Positions 1 through 11,602 of a stretch of 64,000 nucleotides of DNA are shown one piece after another. The position numbers and the translations under genes were made by a program. The notes beneath the pieces were generated by a model. It was not told the origin of the DNA and did not search any database. It saw nothing but the letters and a program-made list of their open reading frames with translations. Origin of the DNA: Escarpia spicata (taxonomy: Eukaryota; Annelida; Polychaeta; Sabellida; Siboglinidae); assembly GCA_963995525.1 (NCBI GenBank), contig OZ023216.1, positions 38,270,759 through 38,334,758 of the forward strand. Direction: 5' to 3'. Each line of letters begins with the position of its first letter. Positions within the stretch are counted from its first letter, which is position 1.

Positions 1-186
1 GTCCGTCTAAGATCCAGTCACGTTCGTCGACCACCCAGTTTCTCATACCAAGTTTGCCAAGGAAACACCCACGGTCGACTAGCACCCAGCCAGGTTTGTC
101 TAAGACCCAGTCACGTTCGTCGACCACCCAGTCTCTCATACCAAGTTTGCCAAGGAAACACCCACGTTCGACTAGCACCCAGCCGT
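1..186 (+). repeat. 93-bp in-frame tandem repeat (two copies) in the stalk exon
   Basis: Bases 1-93 and 94-186 are near-identical and encode a 31-residue unit rich in Ser, Thr, Pro and Gln. The period is a multiple of three, so copy-number change would keep the frame. More copies may lie upstream of the window. Confidence 0.85.
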
Positions 187-576
187 CCAAGCCATTGACG
201 ACCATAGCAAACGTTACACGTACGAGCGAGCGATCTGCATTCGTCGTTGCTGGTCACGACCGACACGATCCAGAAGCCAAGAGGTCGTCGTCGGATCATC
301 TTGGCTTCTACATATGTCTGCCGCTGGCTCTGCTCGGGCTTCTCATTGGCGCCTTGCTCTTCGTCTACTTCCGCTACAGACAACGCCGCAAGGTGCAGGA
401 AGCTGCGGTCGTGTTTAGCACTCCCGGCTATGACAACACCATCTACGCCCTGCCTCAGCCCCTGCACGTCGACAGACGTCCATATGACGGGGTGTCGCTG
501 CCGCCTCCATACGAGGAATCGCCTTATGAGACCATCACTGATGTCAGAGAGAAGAAGTCTGGGATGCCTGATGACG
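1..576 (+). CDS. Penultimate coding exon of a type I membrane protein (stalk, transmembrane helix, cytoplasmic tail)
   Basis: The frame is open from the window edge (codons start at base 3), so the 5' part of the gene lies outside. It encodes a Ser/Thr/Pro-rich stalk with two copies of a 31-residue repeat (93-bp period), then a polar linker. A hydrophobic helix of about 24 residues (roughly 300-371, starting LGFYICLPLALLG) is followed by a basic stop-transfer run (RYRQRRK). The tail has PPPYEE (about 501-512), which fits WW-domain binding, and SPYETI (about 519-536), which fits the ITIM consensus. The exon ends in phase 1 at ATGACG|GTAGGC. The next acceptor in matching phase is at 1716/1717, and joining them gives a run of Asp. 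Without the splice the frame stops at 606-608, so an unspliced end is possible. The stalk resembles an O-glycosylated mucin-type spacer. I do not recognise an orthologue. Topology is well supported; partner binding is inference. Confidence 0.7.
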
Positions 577-1716
577 GTAGGCATCGATTCCTTTGTATCC
601 ATTTGTGAATACGCTAATTGTGGATCATTGTAAGTGCGTCTTCTCCGAAATCCACTCGCCTCATTCTATGGTCAGCTGCTTCCTTGGACTGTTGGCCTCT
701 GTTCTACAAATTATCGAGGTATTTCAGAAAACAACGATAATTAATTAGAATTATTTACCTACGTGTTTTTGATATGCTCTGCTTTTCTGAAGAGCCATTT
801 CTTCTACCTGACAGAATTGAGTGGTGATCAGTTCACCAGATGGCGCCAATGTAAACCAGTGTTGTGTTGCTCCGCGGGTGGGCGTAAGCGTGCACCTGTA
901 GATCGTGTATATCAGAATCCGCTATAAATGATAAACTTTTAGCTGTCGTTTGTTGACGCTACGCTGTCATTATACAACGAACCCTCGCCTAAAGGACTCC
1001 CGACGTAAGTAACGTCCGCTTAACAGGAACAACTAGTTCCGTCCATCACTGCATTCAGTTCCCAAGGAGATAAAGAACATATGATATATTGGAGACTGTA
1101 AGCCCAGCCTGTTTCTTGTAGTAGTATTCCACTCTGGTTTATGTGTGATTCGGCTGATGTAAAACAATCTATTTTGCTAGTGGCGGGGTTAATGGCGACA
1201 GTGATAATGATGGTGATGTCGATGATGATGATGATCATGATCATCATGATGGCATTGTTTTTGTTGTACAATAAATACACTTTATACTGAACATGTAGGG
1301 GCTTAGATAAGCTGTTCTTTATATCCTCACATCGAAGGGTGTACAACAGTGCAGACGAGAAGTGGGATTTCAATGTTTTTCCTTTCAAGCGGATATTCCT
1401 TACTATATGAAAGTCTTATAGCTAGACTATACTGTTATGTTATCGTCTTCGTCATCGTCGTCGTCGTTGTCTTCGTCGTCGTCGTCGTCGTTGTCTTCGT
1501 CGTCGTCGTCGTTGTCTTCGTCGTCGTCGTCGTTGTCTTCGTTGTCTTCGTCGTTGTCTTCGTCTTCGTCGTCGTCGTCGTCTTCGTCGTTGTCTTCGTC
1601 GTCTTCGTCGTTGTCTTCGTCTTCGTCGTCTTCGTCGTCGTCGTCGTTGACGTCGTCGCAGTCGTTGTCGTCGTAATCGATTTTGTCGTTGAAGTGATTG
1701 TATTATTTGTTTTAAG
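577..1716 (+). other. Intron between the transmembrane exon and the last exon, with a GTC/TCG-type microsatellite
   Basis: The intron starts GTAGGC and ends TTTTAAG. Bases about 1440-1680 are an imperfect GTC/TTC trinucleotide array that keeps both strands open, which explains long low-complexity Ser-, Val- and Arg-rich ORFs there. I see no exon inside the intron. Confidence 0.6.
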
Positions 1717-1838
1717 ATGATGATGACGTGGCCGGCGCAGTTGGCGGCTCCATTGACGAGAAGAAGGTCATGTCGAGCGGAGAAGAGCCACAAGTCTACG
1801 CCGAGGCTGTCCCGTGCTGCAAGCCTGGCGGCTACTGA
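1717..1838 (+). CDS. Last coding exon of the membrane protein (acidic cytoplasmic tail)
   Basis: Acceptor TTTTAAG|ATGATG. In the phase dictated by the upstream donor (one base carried over) it reads DDDDVAGAVGG..., then a Lys/Glu-rich stretch and ...PCCKPGGY, followed by TGA at 1836-1838. The open frame, matching phase, and the vicinal Cys and terminal Tyr at the C-terminus support a real exon of about 40 codons. The CC pair could be lipidated, but that is speculation. No close match is recalled. Confidence 0.6.
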
Positions 1839-4060
1839 AGCCTGTATGAACACGCCCAAGTTTTCCTGCGCACACGTCCACGAAGCTCAGACAAGTAAAA
1901 CAACTAACGAGTGAAGTTGCAAACCAAAACTCAGTTACAACAACCCAGTCGAACATAGTGAAGGAACCAGCTTCACTTGCCTTGCTTCCCGACATTTAAA
2001 GAGTAATGCCAAACACGTTCATAAGCATTATAATGAAACAGAAGATACTAGAACATGACACGCATGAATTTGACAGTGACAATAGTTTCCGACTATCATA
2101 ACTAGAAACTCACTTGCACATCTACAGAACATGATGGTGGATTGTCCAGGATTATCTATAATAATTAGTAATAGTAATAATTTGATGGTCAAACTAAGAT
2201 GCCGTTATTAATATATTATATAAAAACTGTTATTCGGTACGATGGCAATGCTTATCTAAAGTTCCAGTTGTTTAAGCATAGGATACGTGTTTTAAGTATT
2301 TGCTTAAGCTTGTTTTGCATAATTGCGTATTTGTTGCAATGCACGTTTCATACATAATATTATAATGATGTTTCTTGAACAAAAACTAACGTTACAATAA
2401 CAATAACAATAGTATTGATAGCAGTTGGACATAAATGTTGCTTGTATCGGCTACCTGACTTACAATGTGTTCAGCATTTATAGCACAACCAGTGGTTTTA
2501 TGAGAGAGTGCTTATTGTTGTAACATGAACAGTTCGTCGCCCATACATGTTTTCTCTATATTTTCTATTTTATGAAATATTAAAACAGATGTTATCATAT
2601 TATGATCATTTGCAATGTCATTGTCATAATGAAAGTGTGGAAAGAAGTAATGTTTTATTTTATTACACAACGTTTATCTGAAGCAGATAGATTTTTCTAC
2701 ATACCCAGATCTATTCCAGTCGACTTCATTCCGAGTTAAACCAGTTGGTGAGTGCGGACTTAGAACTTTCTCAAATGACAAAGTCATATATTATACGTTT
2801 TGGAAATTGTTCCAGTTACGACGTGTTAAATATAGTAGTTACCTTTCGATGTCAACGGTTCGAGTACCGTCCCTTTGTGCGGTTGGTTCTGGGTGTCATA
2901 TATGAACGACACACAGCGTGCGAATTTTTACATAATACCAAGACCTGATTTTTGCGTGGTAGGTCAAATGCTATGCCTCTGACAATTCCCTATATTCCGT
3001 ACCATACTTCACCGGCAAATAAAACTATCTATCGAGGAACATAAGTTTTCATAATATAGTGCATTACAAATAAACATTAAAGGTTATTCTTGTGGAAATA
3101 CTAGCCGCGTTACCCGGCGTTGCCAGCAGAAAAAAACAGTCATAGGTCTTTTCTAATTTGCACCACACTATAAAACAAAATAATGGTATAACTGAAATGT
3201 AATTATTATTATTATTTTTTATTGAGAATTTAATATATCTATAACGTACACAATTATTAATTAATCATGTTAATATGACTAATTCATGTAATTATGTGCA
3301 TTTGTTTTATTACAACGAAGTCACTTATTACCAGTAATGACCATGACAATATATCGATATAATAACTGCGCGTACGCAGAGTTTTAAGTTCGCGCCAGCA
3401 TTCACGATCCATATAAGGCATGCTCATGAATATTCGGTACCGTCCGTCAGACTTTGGTTAGCTGCGCTGACTTCTATAGGGCAAGAGAAATATCAGCTGC
3501 CATTTATGTCACGGATTCAGCAAAGAAAAGAAAGAAATGAAAAGGGTCAATATGTGGAATAAACGGAGAGTGAATATGCGTACAATGCAAGAACTAAGTG
3601 TTACGTTCCTTGAGCTAATGCGTTCACTAGTGCAGAGCAAAGAAGGCAGCCAGGATGAGCCTGGTCAACCCTCACCTTACGCCACGAATACCTTACACTT
3701 AGACAAGCGGGCAAGTAGCGTAAGAGCTCAATGAACACGTCACGAAACGACACGATGCGTTTGCACGCGGCGTAAGCCTCATGGTAGAATCCAAGCCCAG
3801 ACTTTAATCCGAGATCGCAATTGTACAACTGCATAGGGCCAGGCCCTGTATGCTATGAGCCTGTCTCAATTATGGTACAGTAATACGTGCGTAATTATAA
3901 CGAAGGAAATTATCTGTTCAGTGACACAGTCTGTCCATGTGACCACGACGCCGCGTGGCGATCGATCACTAAGCATTACACTAAGTGGCAGAGAAAGTAC
4001 TTATGGGAAATGATTACGTTTTGATGCAGTATATGTCTTTAATACAGCTGCCAATACTGC
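1839..4060. other. AT-rich intergenic stretch, no gene seen
   Basis: Presumed 3' UTR then intergenic DNA. The ORFs here are short and show no family resemblance. An AATAAA hexamer occurs near 3016 but is too far from the stop to assign confidently. No recognisable transposon ends were seen. Confidence 0.5.
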
Positions 4061-4064
4061 CGTT

Positions 4065-4317
4065 TTGAAATTATGACCCCCAAGATCTTCAACCCGTGCG
4101 AATTTCCCCCCAAAAATAATCTACGAACCACCCTAATGGGCCCGCTACATCGCACACAAATTGTCAGCGTCATACATGCAAAACTAACGGAGATAAGTGT
4201 CATTTAAACATTTTGACCCAAGAAGATCCCCAGCCCCTGGACGAATTTCGAAGAAATGTAAATCGACGAAACACCCCAATGGGCTTGATAGATCACATAC
4301 AAAATGGCAGCCCCAGC
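4065..4317 (+). repeat. Diverged tandem duplication of about 110 bp, period about 140 bp
   Basis: The blocks at about 4065-4170 and 4205-4317 share the order 'GACCC..AAGAT..CCC', 'CGAATTTC', 'AATGGGC' and 'CACA.ACAAA.TG.CAGC', with many substitutions. They look like an old local duplication of non-coding DNA. Confidence 0.5.
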
Positions 4318-4799
4318 TTTTTTCGAAAAGGATGTTTGTTTACTATTTGAACACGCTGTGGGGTCGTGACTTCCAAATTGCGAACGTTGTTACGTGCCTA
4401 CAAAACACAATTTGGCGGGCTGTCTACCTTCAACATAGTTAGCATAGTCATGAGAACATTATATTAATCAATAAATGAAAAATAAGGAACATACTGTTTC
4501 CTTTTAATGTATATAATATTATCCAGCGTTTCTTGGTAACTAGTATTTTAATATTTCCGCTCATTGTCTAGTTATGGGGGAATATTGTGTGAAGTCACAA
4601 ATAAGAGAAAAAATCACCCCTCGCGTTTGATAATCTTCAAGTCTTCAAGAGTTTTCAAGAATATATTGCTAAAAAGTAATATCATTCAGTTTGTAACGCC
4701 ACTGAGGTCTAAAACAATAAATAAATAAATAAGTTAATAAAATAATAAATAAATAAATAGAACTAAATAAAAACGTGCTGTCCATTATTAAAACAAAAC

Positions 4800-5230
4800 A
4801 GGCATCTGTAATGTCAATGACTGGATGAGTGGGAGGGCAGCTCTCTGGAATACTTATGCAGGAGACTCTGCAACTGCTTCCTGTGTGAATGAGTTCCACA
4901 GTGGATAGATCATGCATAGAACGAGTGCTGGTGGGTCGTGAAGAAGGCTGGCAATGTTCGTAGTTTGTGCTCGTGTTTTTTCTGGTACGGGCACCTGCTG
5001 AAGTAATTATGGTAGAGAAGCTGATACGCACTAGTCCGTTGTGAATTTAAAAAAAATTAATGACATCTCTTATCTGACGTCTTGTTTATAATGAGTTCCA
5101 CATCCGGTTAGGGCACATGACCGTTACGCTTGAGGTGCTGCGGTAATCGACAGTGACAAAGCGAGCTGCCGAACACTGCACTTGCTCTATTGTCTGAATA
5201 CCAGTCTTGGTGTAGGGCGCCCAGGCACAA
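4800..5230 (-). mobile_element. Decayed LINE (CR1/L2-type) reverse-transcriptase C-terminal fragment
   Basis: On the minus strand, bases about 5225-5110 read WAPYTKTGIQTIEQVQ...AARFVT.DYRSTSSVTVM, which is the region after the RT palm seen in CR1/L2/jockey-like LINEs (pattern 'WDPYT...I..LE.VQRRAARFV'). Further on the minus strand, about 5030-4810, frameshifted remnants recall the 'FPRTI.DWN.LP' tail. Frames are broken and a microsatellite lies where the upstream RT should be. It is a 5'-truncated dead copy. Confidence 0.5.
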
Positions 5231-5235
5231 GGAGC

Positions 5236-5929
<694 letters not shown>

Positions 5930-5930
<1 letters not shown>

Positions 5931-6066
5931 GAAATACTCTGTTATCAACAAAATCGTTTCTGGTATCTAAAGTAACGTTCTGATGTTTATACATTGTCTT
6001 GAACACCACGTTGAACACGTCCACCGATCTCACTTTTCCAACTGCTGTAGGCAAACCATTCCACAC
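5930..6066 (-). mobile_element. LINE 3'-tail copy A (dispersed, matches 11097-11230)
   Basis: The minus strand reads LPTAVGKVRSVDVF..VFKT, typical of the end of CR1/L2-type RT proteins ('WN.LP..V....S...F...LK'). About 125 bp matches copy B at 11097-11230 with few changes. CA repeats flank both sides. Confidence 0.5.
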
Positions 6067-6228
6067 ACACACACACGCTCGCGCACACACACCACACACA
6101 CACACTCACACAGACACACATACTCACACACACACTCACACACTCACACACTCACACACTCACACACTCACACACACACACACACACACATACACACACA
6201 CACTCACTCACACACTCACACACACACC
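6067..6228. repeat. CA/CACT microsatellite
   Basis: Imperfect (CA)n and (CACACT)n array directly after LINE tail copy A. Confidence 0.85.
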
Positions 6229-6292
6229 ACATATTGGTGGAGGGGAGGGTGTTTGAATCAATTCTAAGCAGGTGACGATTTTTTTTACTACA

Positions 6293-6407
6293 GGAAACTC
6301 CGCCTTCTTGTGTGCACTAGACCGGCAACAACATCTGTCAAAAACTGAACCATCACATCGGCTAGTAACAAACGTAATTGAGCTGTCTCTGATAGCATCA
6401 TCAATTC

Positions 6408-6412
<5 letters not shown>
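6293..6412. repeat. Dispersed repeat, copy 1 (matches 7043-7160)
   Basis: About 120 bp beginning GGAAACTCCGCCTTCTTG is nearly identical to 7043-7160. Both copies lie in the same orientation about 750 bp apart. A GACA tetranucleotide array (6411-6443) follows this copy. Confidence 0.8.
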
Positions 6413-6442
<30 letters not shown>

Positions 6443-6848
6443 GAGAGGACCAGAGAGAAAACGTCCCGCAATGAAAAAGAATATTGAAACACAATGATGG
6501 ACTTTGCAAACAAATCCGCGTGGTGGCAGCACATAACCATCGCGAGCGCTCCCGGCGGGCTGCCGTTGCCAGTAGGCGGCATCCGTGCATTATGTATCCT
6601 TTTGCGCATTGACCTGTTCGTAAATGGGTTCATTTTGGCTCTACGCAGAGTATCCTGGGTAAACATGCATTCATTGGCATAGCGCGAAATTGAATTTAAA
6701 CAAACAGTAACAAGAACAACTGTGACGACTGCGGTCAAAGTGAGTTTGATGTTGCACGAGCAACAAATACAAACTCTACACAATTCGGCAGTCCAATTAC
6801 AATGCAAATAAAACAATTTTGTATTCCTCTATTTATATTTTGGACAAA

Positions 6849-7043
6849 ATTCCTATGGCCCAGGCAAATAAGAGAGCAATAAAAAGTTAACTAAAAATAA
6901 CATGTACCAACTTCTTGTTGGCATAGTCTGACTGACATAATACTAAGACGGGTCTGTTCCGCAACAAATGATAGGTGATATACTGCTAACAATACTGTGG
7001 TTCGTGAATATAACAAATAATAGTAATATATTATATAACTACG
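6849..7043. repeat. Dispersed ~195-bp repeat, copy 1 (matches 10763-10957)
   Basis: It runs from TCCTATGGCCCAGGCAAATA to TTATATAACTACG and aligns end to end with 10763-10957, with scattered substitutions. It abuts the 7043-7160 repeat, so the two may be parts of one transposon. Family not recognised. Confidence 0.8.
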
Positions 7044-7160
7044 GAAACTCCGCCTTCTTGTGTGCACCAGACCGGCAACAACATCTCTCAAAAACTGAAC
7101 CATCACATCGGCTAGTAACAAACGTAATTGAGCTGTCCACGATGGCATCACCAATTCGAA
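7043..7160. repeat. Dispersed repeat, copy 2 (matches 6293-6412)
   Basis: Starts GGAAACTCCGCCTTCTTG. It differs from copy 1 by a few substitutions such as CAGACC for TAGACC. No coding potential was recognised. Confidence 0.8.
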
Positions 7161-8300
7161 CTTACTTGTAAAGAATCTGCTGTCGAGCTTACTGCGTACA
7201 GTCTTCTTCTTATTACCTTTGCTCTCTTGCGGGGGTCCACGTCTCTCATTGGGTTCTTCTGCTTTCCTCGTTACTTCCTGCCAATGCTGCCTGCAGTGTC
7301 TGACATAAGGGGTCAGCCCACTGTTGGACTTCCTGCTTGATTACAGACGAAAAAAAGTGCATTATATTTTTGAGAAATGATTTTTGACAATGTTCACTTG
7401 CTCTGACATAAGTGCATTTGAGTAGTCAGATTTCTAGATGTGATTGTAGCAGCTGTTGACAATAAAATTGTGTCTTTTTAGCTGATTTTACTAAGCAGAA
7501 GGGTATCTGGCAGCAATTGGGCTAGTTGACACTTTAGCCGGATTACTGCCTGCATGCATTTGTAAATATTGACGGGTGTCATACATACAGGCATTTTGCA
7601 AGAGCTAGATATATTATATTTTGACTAAAATCGACCAGCATGTCAATGAGATGATAATAACAGCAGGTGGGCAGTTTAAGAAACTTTATATGTCATGTTT
7701 TCTTATAATCACACAAAACATTAACATGGTCGTCAATGGGAAAACTGACAGTGTGCTGAGCCCATAAACCACTGCAGCGGTGAGGTGTACGAAACTCTAT
7801 GGACGTCGCGTCATCGCCGTGCCTTGTGTCCTGGTGCTATTTGTTATCTTGGTGGCTATTTCCCCCCAGCGCACACTGGACAGCGACACTGTGGTGGTTT
7901 AATAATTGTATTGTACATTTAAAATATGTGTAACATTAAATGTGTGTGAAATTATTGTTACCACATTACACGTCGACAATATGGGCGTGGCAGTTAGACA
8001 CGACGGGCATGGCATTGGTATATGCAGGGTAATTAAGTATTGTTTTACACATGTGTAACTACATCAACTAGCAAGGGGAATTCAGTGATGCAACGCTGTT
8101 TAATTACAGACTCAGAGTTGAGGTGTTTGGTCGCACTTGGCGCGGCGCGTCCAGGCAGTGGTGTTGCAATCACGTTTGGTGATGTTGTCTTCACGACCTT
8201 AATGGTGTCTGTAATATCATTGTGTGGTTTAGTTCATTGTCGCTTATTCTAGACGTTTGTGGCTGTTTTGTTTGACCTTATACGGTCGGGTTACTTAAAG
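7161..8300. other. Intergenic stretch, nothing recognised
   Basis: No ORF with family resemblance, no tandem array and no inverted terminal repeats were seen. Confidence 0.4.
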
Positions 8301-8322
8301 TATTATATGGTCACTATATGTT

Positions 8323-8535
8323 TTGGTTAAAGGAAGAAGTATACGTCGAGCGCAGGGTAATCGGGAAAGCGTTAGGGATTTTTCCAGGGCTCTTCTGGAA
8401 ATTTCCGAAGGTTTGTTAGATAAATCACAAGATAAGAATGATACTTATTCTGCGAGAATCTCTTTGACACCCAAATTAAACAGGAAATTAAAAATTTGGT
8501 CAAAACGCAGACTACGATTTCATCTAGCATATTGA
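8323..8535 (+). pseudogene. Possible gag-like remnant (Arc/PNMA or Ty3-type capsid)
   Basis: A 70-codon open frame contains RRAQGNRESVRDFSRALLEI, which resembles the '.R.EsV.eFs.aL..L' helix late in retrotransposon or PNMA-type capsid proteins. It has no neighbouring pol and ends in a stop. The resemblance rests on one motif, so this is tentative. Confidence 0.25.
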
Positions 8536-8765
8536 GGTCCGAAGCGATATTCTTCTTCTTCCGATTAACCAACCAACTTCAACATTTTAAAGATCATTGT
8601 TGGTATATTTGCATGGGATGCGCATCGGAATAGGTAGACAAGATATAGATACGAGAAGATAGTTTGTAGTTGAAGAAATGGATTTGTGGGGGGTTGAACA
8701 GATGAAGGGAAATAATGACATGTGGATAGGGGGAGTGGGGTGGGGGGGGGGAGTGTTGGATTTGC

Positions 8766-9047
8766 TTATTGGGGACTGAAGTGGGCAGCAACCCTAACCT
8801 TGAAGAAGCCATGGCTGGGAGCTGACACTACTGCCTCTGGGAGACCATTCCAATCTGGAATGGTCCTGGGAAAGAATGAAAATTTCTTGTAGTCTGTTCT
8901 GGAAGATGGTACCTGGAATGTCTTGCTGTGGTGATGTCTAGATATTCTGGTTGGTGCTGTCAGGTTTAGGCTGGAGATGTTTACGAGGCCATTTGAGATC
9001 TTGAAAAACATTGTTTCTAACGTTTGCCATTTCAGTCTTGTCAGCAT
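8766..9047 (-). mobile_element. LINE (CR1/L2-type) 3' tail, open frame of 93 codons
   Basis: The minus strand encodes the end of a non-LTR reverse transcriptase: LKWQTLE, NGLVNIS, RTDYKKFSFFPRTIPDWNGL and a final VRVAAHF before the stop. The 'FFPRTIPDWNGLP' block is diagnostic of the C-terminus of CR1/L2-like LINEs. The copy is truncated on its 5' side (right side here) and lacks endonuclease and RT palm. Confidence 0.75.
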
Positions 9048-9059
9048 GGTGTTGACACT

Positions 9060-9436
9060 GGATGTGTGTGAAATTCCCCGTCTTGAGGAAGACGGAATCA
9101 GCAGTTCATGTAGAAGTGTATGTGTTCGGGGGATTCAGGAACCTAGCCAAGTCCCCGTTGATCCGAGTCTATTGGACCGAATTGCTGCCCTGTTAAAACT
9201 ACTCGCGCCAAATCAGTCGCAAGTTGTGTCTTTGTTGCGATCACAACAACAGACAGCGGTGGGTGTGGAGAGCAGACCGGAGCCGCGCATCGGCTCGCTC
9301 TGTTGTGAGTACTGCGGCTGAAGCGGTCACCCGTACACTAGGTGCTGGAAGCCTGAGAGTGATATGCGCCGTAGCGGAGATCAGTCAAGAAATCGTATAT
9401 GGGGGCATCCAAATGCTAGCTCAGGTACCACCGTAG
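9060..9436 (+). other. Unrecognised open stretch
   Basis: An open frame of about 90 codons contains DPSLLDRIAALLKLLAPNQ, a Leu-rich amphipathic segment, then Gln- and Cys-containing sequence. It has no assignable start, and no splice sites or family match. It could be a fragment of the same retroelement as the gag-like remnant at 8323. Confidence 0.2.
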
Positions 9437-9440
9437 TGGG

Positions 9441-10760
9441 GAGGACCCGGTAGAACATGCAGTGGCATATTCCAATATTTCGACACCCCGTCATCATCAG
9501 GGAAACTGAGTCGCCCTGCTGTCGAGCGTCAGGCAGGCTGGCGTAATAACATGACTGTGTTAGTTAACGCTATCGTTATTAAAACACCAATACTTTCTTA
9601 TGGTATTTCAGGCGAGAAAACCATTATGGTTTATGGGTACAAAAAAAAGTATATACAAGAGTGGTGGTTCGATTAACATTTAATGACGTCAGTAGATGGT
9701 TTAAATGATGCCTCTTCGTGGTTACGACAGGAAGCGGCCAACTCTCTAGTGTTCCCATATATTGCTTACTTTACCGCTGATGTAAATGTGTTAGACCCAT
9801 GATACTAACCCCAAACGGGATATAGAAGGAGCGAAACGGGACATAGAAGGAAGAGTGGTGACAAGGTGACACTAATGTAAATATACCAGCACGGTCTTCG
9901 TGTAATGTCACAGACAATTTTAGCAAGTAAAACCTGTCTTACATCAGACGCAACCAATTAATTTTTGACATGTTAAAATCTAGTACCAAACACAATTATG
10001 TTTGGTGCAGTTTCTGGATCTGCAGGTTGCGCAGATACACCCCATCAGTTGCGCCCAACATTGATTAACAACGACGTGTCACGGACGCTGATCTATTTAT
10101 CAAAATGCCTAGTTTGTGTTACTCATAAACCCTTCGTTTTTTCCTTTCAACGATCTTGTCTAAAAAAAATTTATGTTCTGCTCCCAGTCCAGCGTTTTGT
10201 ATCCGTTTAAATGTTATATCAGACTAGGCTCCTCGGAGCAAAGCAATACGATAAGAACTGAAGTCTCGTAATTCCTGCGTGGTTAGTGTTATATTATACC
10301 CCTGAGGCGCCACGGGTTACTTCGGGTAACCTCTATACTCGAAGATGCAATTTAATAAAAAAAACTTTACAACCAATACACAGAGTAGGTAAATAATTCG
10401 TGAACATGTGTAGTAGTAATGAATTGCTACTACTATACTGTACCTCTCATCAAAGGCCGCCATTGTTGCAATGACGTAGACATGTATTGGCCACACTTTG
10501 TGAGTCAACAATAACGAGCAAAGAACGACCACTGTCTCGAGTCAGGCGGTGTCATGCTCAGATATCAACACCGCCTCACATCTGACAGACAACATGTCAG
10601 GCCTAAGGAAAAAAGACACGACTCTCCTTTAAATGGGAGGCTTCGTGCCCCTTTCTGCACCTATTTCCTATAGCCCACAAAAATTAGAAGGCAGTAAAAT
10701 AATACAAAGTAAGATACACAATATTATTTATATACACACCTTCGTGTTATCGGTGGCATC
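9441..10760. other. Intergenic stretch, nothing recognised
   Basis: Low-similarity AT-rich DNA. The short ORFs have no motif I can identify. Confidence 0.4.
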
Positions 10761-10762
10761 AA

Positions 10763-10957
10763 ATTCATATGGCCCACGCAAACAAGAGAGCAATACAAAG
10801 TAAACTAAAAATAACATGTACCAACTTCTTTTTGCCATATTCGGACTGACGTAATACTAAGACGGGTCTGTTTCGCAACAAATGAAAGGTGATCTATTGC
10901 TAACAATACGGTGGCTCGTGAATATACCTACTAATAGTCATAAATTATATAACTACG
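10763..10957. repeat. Dispersed ~195-bp repeat, copy 2
   Basis: Same-orientation match to 6849-7043, from TCATATGGCCCACGCAAACA to TTATATAACTACG. Confidence 0.8.
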
Positions 10958-11096
10958 TATCCGGAAAATGCCTGTTCAAATGCGCTAACAAGATTGAAAT
11001 TGGAATACTATAAAATACAACAAATAAATAAGTAAAGTGTCCTTTAAACTTAATTAATTACATCAAAACAAATTTGGTTTTACTTCCGAATATTTA

Positions 11097-11290
11097 GAAA
11101 TACTTTGTTATCAACGAAATTGTTTCTGCTATCTAAAGTAACGTTCTGAAGTGCACACATTGTCTTGAACACCACGTTGAACACGTCAACCGATCTCACT
11201 TTTCCAACTGCTGTAGGCAGAACATTCCACAGCGTCGGCACAGCGACAGAGAATGTCGGACACGTTCTTCACATTAAGGTTGTAAACATC
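11097..11290 (-). mobile_element. LINE 3'-tail copy B
   Basis: The minus strand reads FSVAVPTLWNVLPTAVGK and VRSVDVF..VFKT, the usual end of a CR1/L2-type RT. Bases 11097-11230 match copy A (5930-6066). It lies about 170 bp upstream of the EMI/EGF gene start codon, so it could contribute to that gene's 5' region. Confidence 0.55.
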
Positions 11291-11462
11291 AGAGAATTCC
11301 CTCATTTATCATGTCAGCCACGTCACGCTTCATGGCCTCTGGCCTGCTCCAACCGGAATGCGTCTAACGCTATGTAACCCAGCATGCAGGTAAGCGAAAC
11401 GGTGTCAACAGCATTACAGACCCGCTGTGTCGCAATTATTTGCAGACAGACAGGCAGTCAGA

Positions 11463-11602
11463 ATGCACGCGGTACGGTGGTTGCTTGTCGCGTGTGTAGT
11501 TACGTTGTTTATCGTCGATTCCCGGTCGTCCCCAACTTGTGAGATCCCACCCGGGCACAAGGAAGGGGAGATCGTGAGGGCACCTCACGAACCCAAGGCT
11601 GG
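11463..11602 (+). CDS. EMI/EGF gene exon 1: start codon and signal peptide
   Basis: ATG at 11463 opens MHAVRWLLVACVVTLFIV, a classic signal peptide, followed by SPTCEIPPG. The donor is GCTGG|GTAGGT at 11602/11603, phase 2; without splicing a TAG follows at once. An AG at 11444-11445 (ATTTGCAG) could be the acceptor of a 5' UTR exon. Confidence 0.75.

Noticed and set aside
1349..1859. Val-, Ser- and Arg-rich ORFs in the first intron
   Set aside because: Artefacts of the GTC/TTC trinucleotide array.
3537..3834. Overlapping 65-77 codon ORFs on both strands
   Set aside because: No motif, no start or splice context, and opposite-strand overlap; no better than chance.
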